Source: Flavobacterium plurextorum
GTDB lineage: Bacteria > Bacteroidota > Bacteroidia > Flavobacteriales > Flavobacteriaceae
Length of the DNA: 42,554 nucleotides
Assembly: GCF_002217395.1 (NCBI RefSeq)
Contig: NZ_MUHD01000050.1
Coordinates: 1-42,554, forward strand
Direction: 5' to 3'
This document shows, piece by piece, positions 42,177 to 42,554 of the stretch. The notes below the pieces were generated by a model. That model searched no databases, was not told where the DNA came from, and saw only the letters and a list, made by a program, of their open reading frames with translations. Numbering within the stretch: the first letter of the stretch is position 1; each line of letters starts with the position of its first letter. Made by a program: the position numbers and the translations under genes.

Positions 42177-42522
42177 CGTGTTTACGTGTAGTTGAAATGG
42201 TTGTTTTTCGTCATGTTTGTTGGTGTTAGTTATTATTTTGATGATTTATGGTTATGATACAGTAATCCTTATTGATGCAAAAAAAATTGAATCAAAGCGA
42301 TTAAATTATGTCAGCAAGAAACCTAAGGTTTTAAGAAAATCGTTTTTAAGGTTTTGTGGAAAAAACAATTGAAAACGAAATGTTTATGAAGAATTAACAA
42401 CAGAAGCACATATAACGAAAAGTGTTATAGGTATACTTTTTAGGAAGAATAAAAGATGATATGCTAACGGTTGTTTTCAAAATACAGTTGTTTATAGTTT
42501 TAAACTCTACTAATTCTATAGA

Positions 42523-42552
42523 CAAAGTTAAATTTAATATAATAAAAACCAA
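42523..42552 (-). promoter_or_regulatory. Promoter of the SusC-SusD unit
   Basis: Minus-strand TTG (42552-42550), a 19-nt spacer and TAACTTTG (42530-42523) match the Bacteroidota consensus. No other perfect -7 box was found between here and the SusC start, so transcription would begin near 42516 with a leader of about 460 nt. Confidence 0.6.
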
Positions 42553-42554
42553 AA

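Larger units (their letters stand above)
42054..42554 (-). other. Long untranslated leader region of the SusC-SusD unit
   Basis: 501 bp with no long ORF. On the minus strand it contains a promoter at the far end, a hairpin at 42159-42176, and three mini-ORFs: 10 codons from 42214 (MTKNNHFNYT), 4 codons from 42159 (MRRN) and 5 codons from 42118 (MKTRV). No known riboswitch class was recognised by eye. Confidence 0.5.

Noticed and set aside
42054..42554. SAM or other known sulfur riboswitch in the SusC leader
   Set aside because: No recognisable conserved core of a known class could be seen by eye; only a short hairpin and mini-ORFs.
1..42554. tRNA, rRNA, insertion sequence or prophage genes
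   Set aside because: None was recognised on either strand.

Overview
The window is AT-rich Bacteroidota DNA, most likely from a Flavobacterium close to F. johnsoniae. The reasons are two SusC/SusD pairs, Bacteroidota-type promoters (TTG, about 19-23 bp, then TAnnTTTG), LytTR signalling, a Rho with a long Asn-rich insertion, and typical flavobacterial families (DUF4293, DUF3667, met-zincin). Most genes lie on the minus strand. No rRNA, tRNA, CRISPR, phage or IS transposase gene was seen. All calls were made by eye from sequence motifs; no database search was run.

Region 1 (0-10.7 kb): a small HNH/NUMOD4-like protein, then a surface peptide-utilisation locus read leftwards: LytS-type sensor kinase (TTG start), exported met-zincin protease, SusC, SusD, a terminator, and a LytTR response regulator with its own promoter. 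Kinase and regulator bracket the SusCD-protease genes.

Region 2 (10.9-28.3 kb): mostly housekeeping. It holds an MsbA-like ABC exporter, truA, a flotillin-like SPFH protein with a four-fold repeated N-terminal module, a YfcE-type phosphoesterase, a NarL-type two-component pair, a DUF4293 protein, rho, a DLH-DUF3667-M28 peptidase run, an Lrp regulator with a penicillin-acylase-family enzyme, and divergent rocD. The intergenic DNA here carries several short palindromic and tandem repeat families, some containing promoter-like -7 boxes.

Region 3 (28.5-42.5 kb): the most interesting part, a sulfur-centred island read leftwards in three blocks. (a) SusC-SusD. (b) An exported YtcJ-type amidohydrolase, a 53-residue protein, an SsuD-like flavin monooxygenase and an APC permease. 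(c) Serine O-acetyltransferase, a family 2A encapsulin shell, and a cysteine desulfurase with a ~240-residue disordered N-terminal cargo domain. A plausible reading is uptake and processing of organosulfur compounds, desulfonation, cysteine synthesis, and sulfur handling inside a protein nanocompartment. Each block ends, 20-40 nt after its last stop codon, in a copy of a 95-138 bp inverted-repeat element with AACACATAGAAACATAG termini. A fourth copy follows the ABC exporter gene.

The encapsulin family and its cysteine desulfurase cargo are already known. What looks less described here is the coupling to a SusCD/SsuD-like acquisition module, the micro-ORF resembling the monooxygenase N-terminus, and the 3'-end repeat family.
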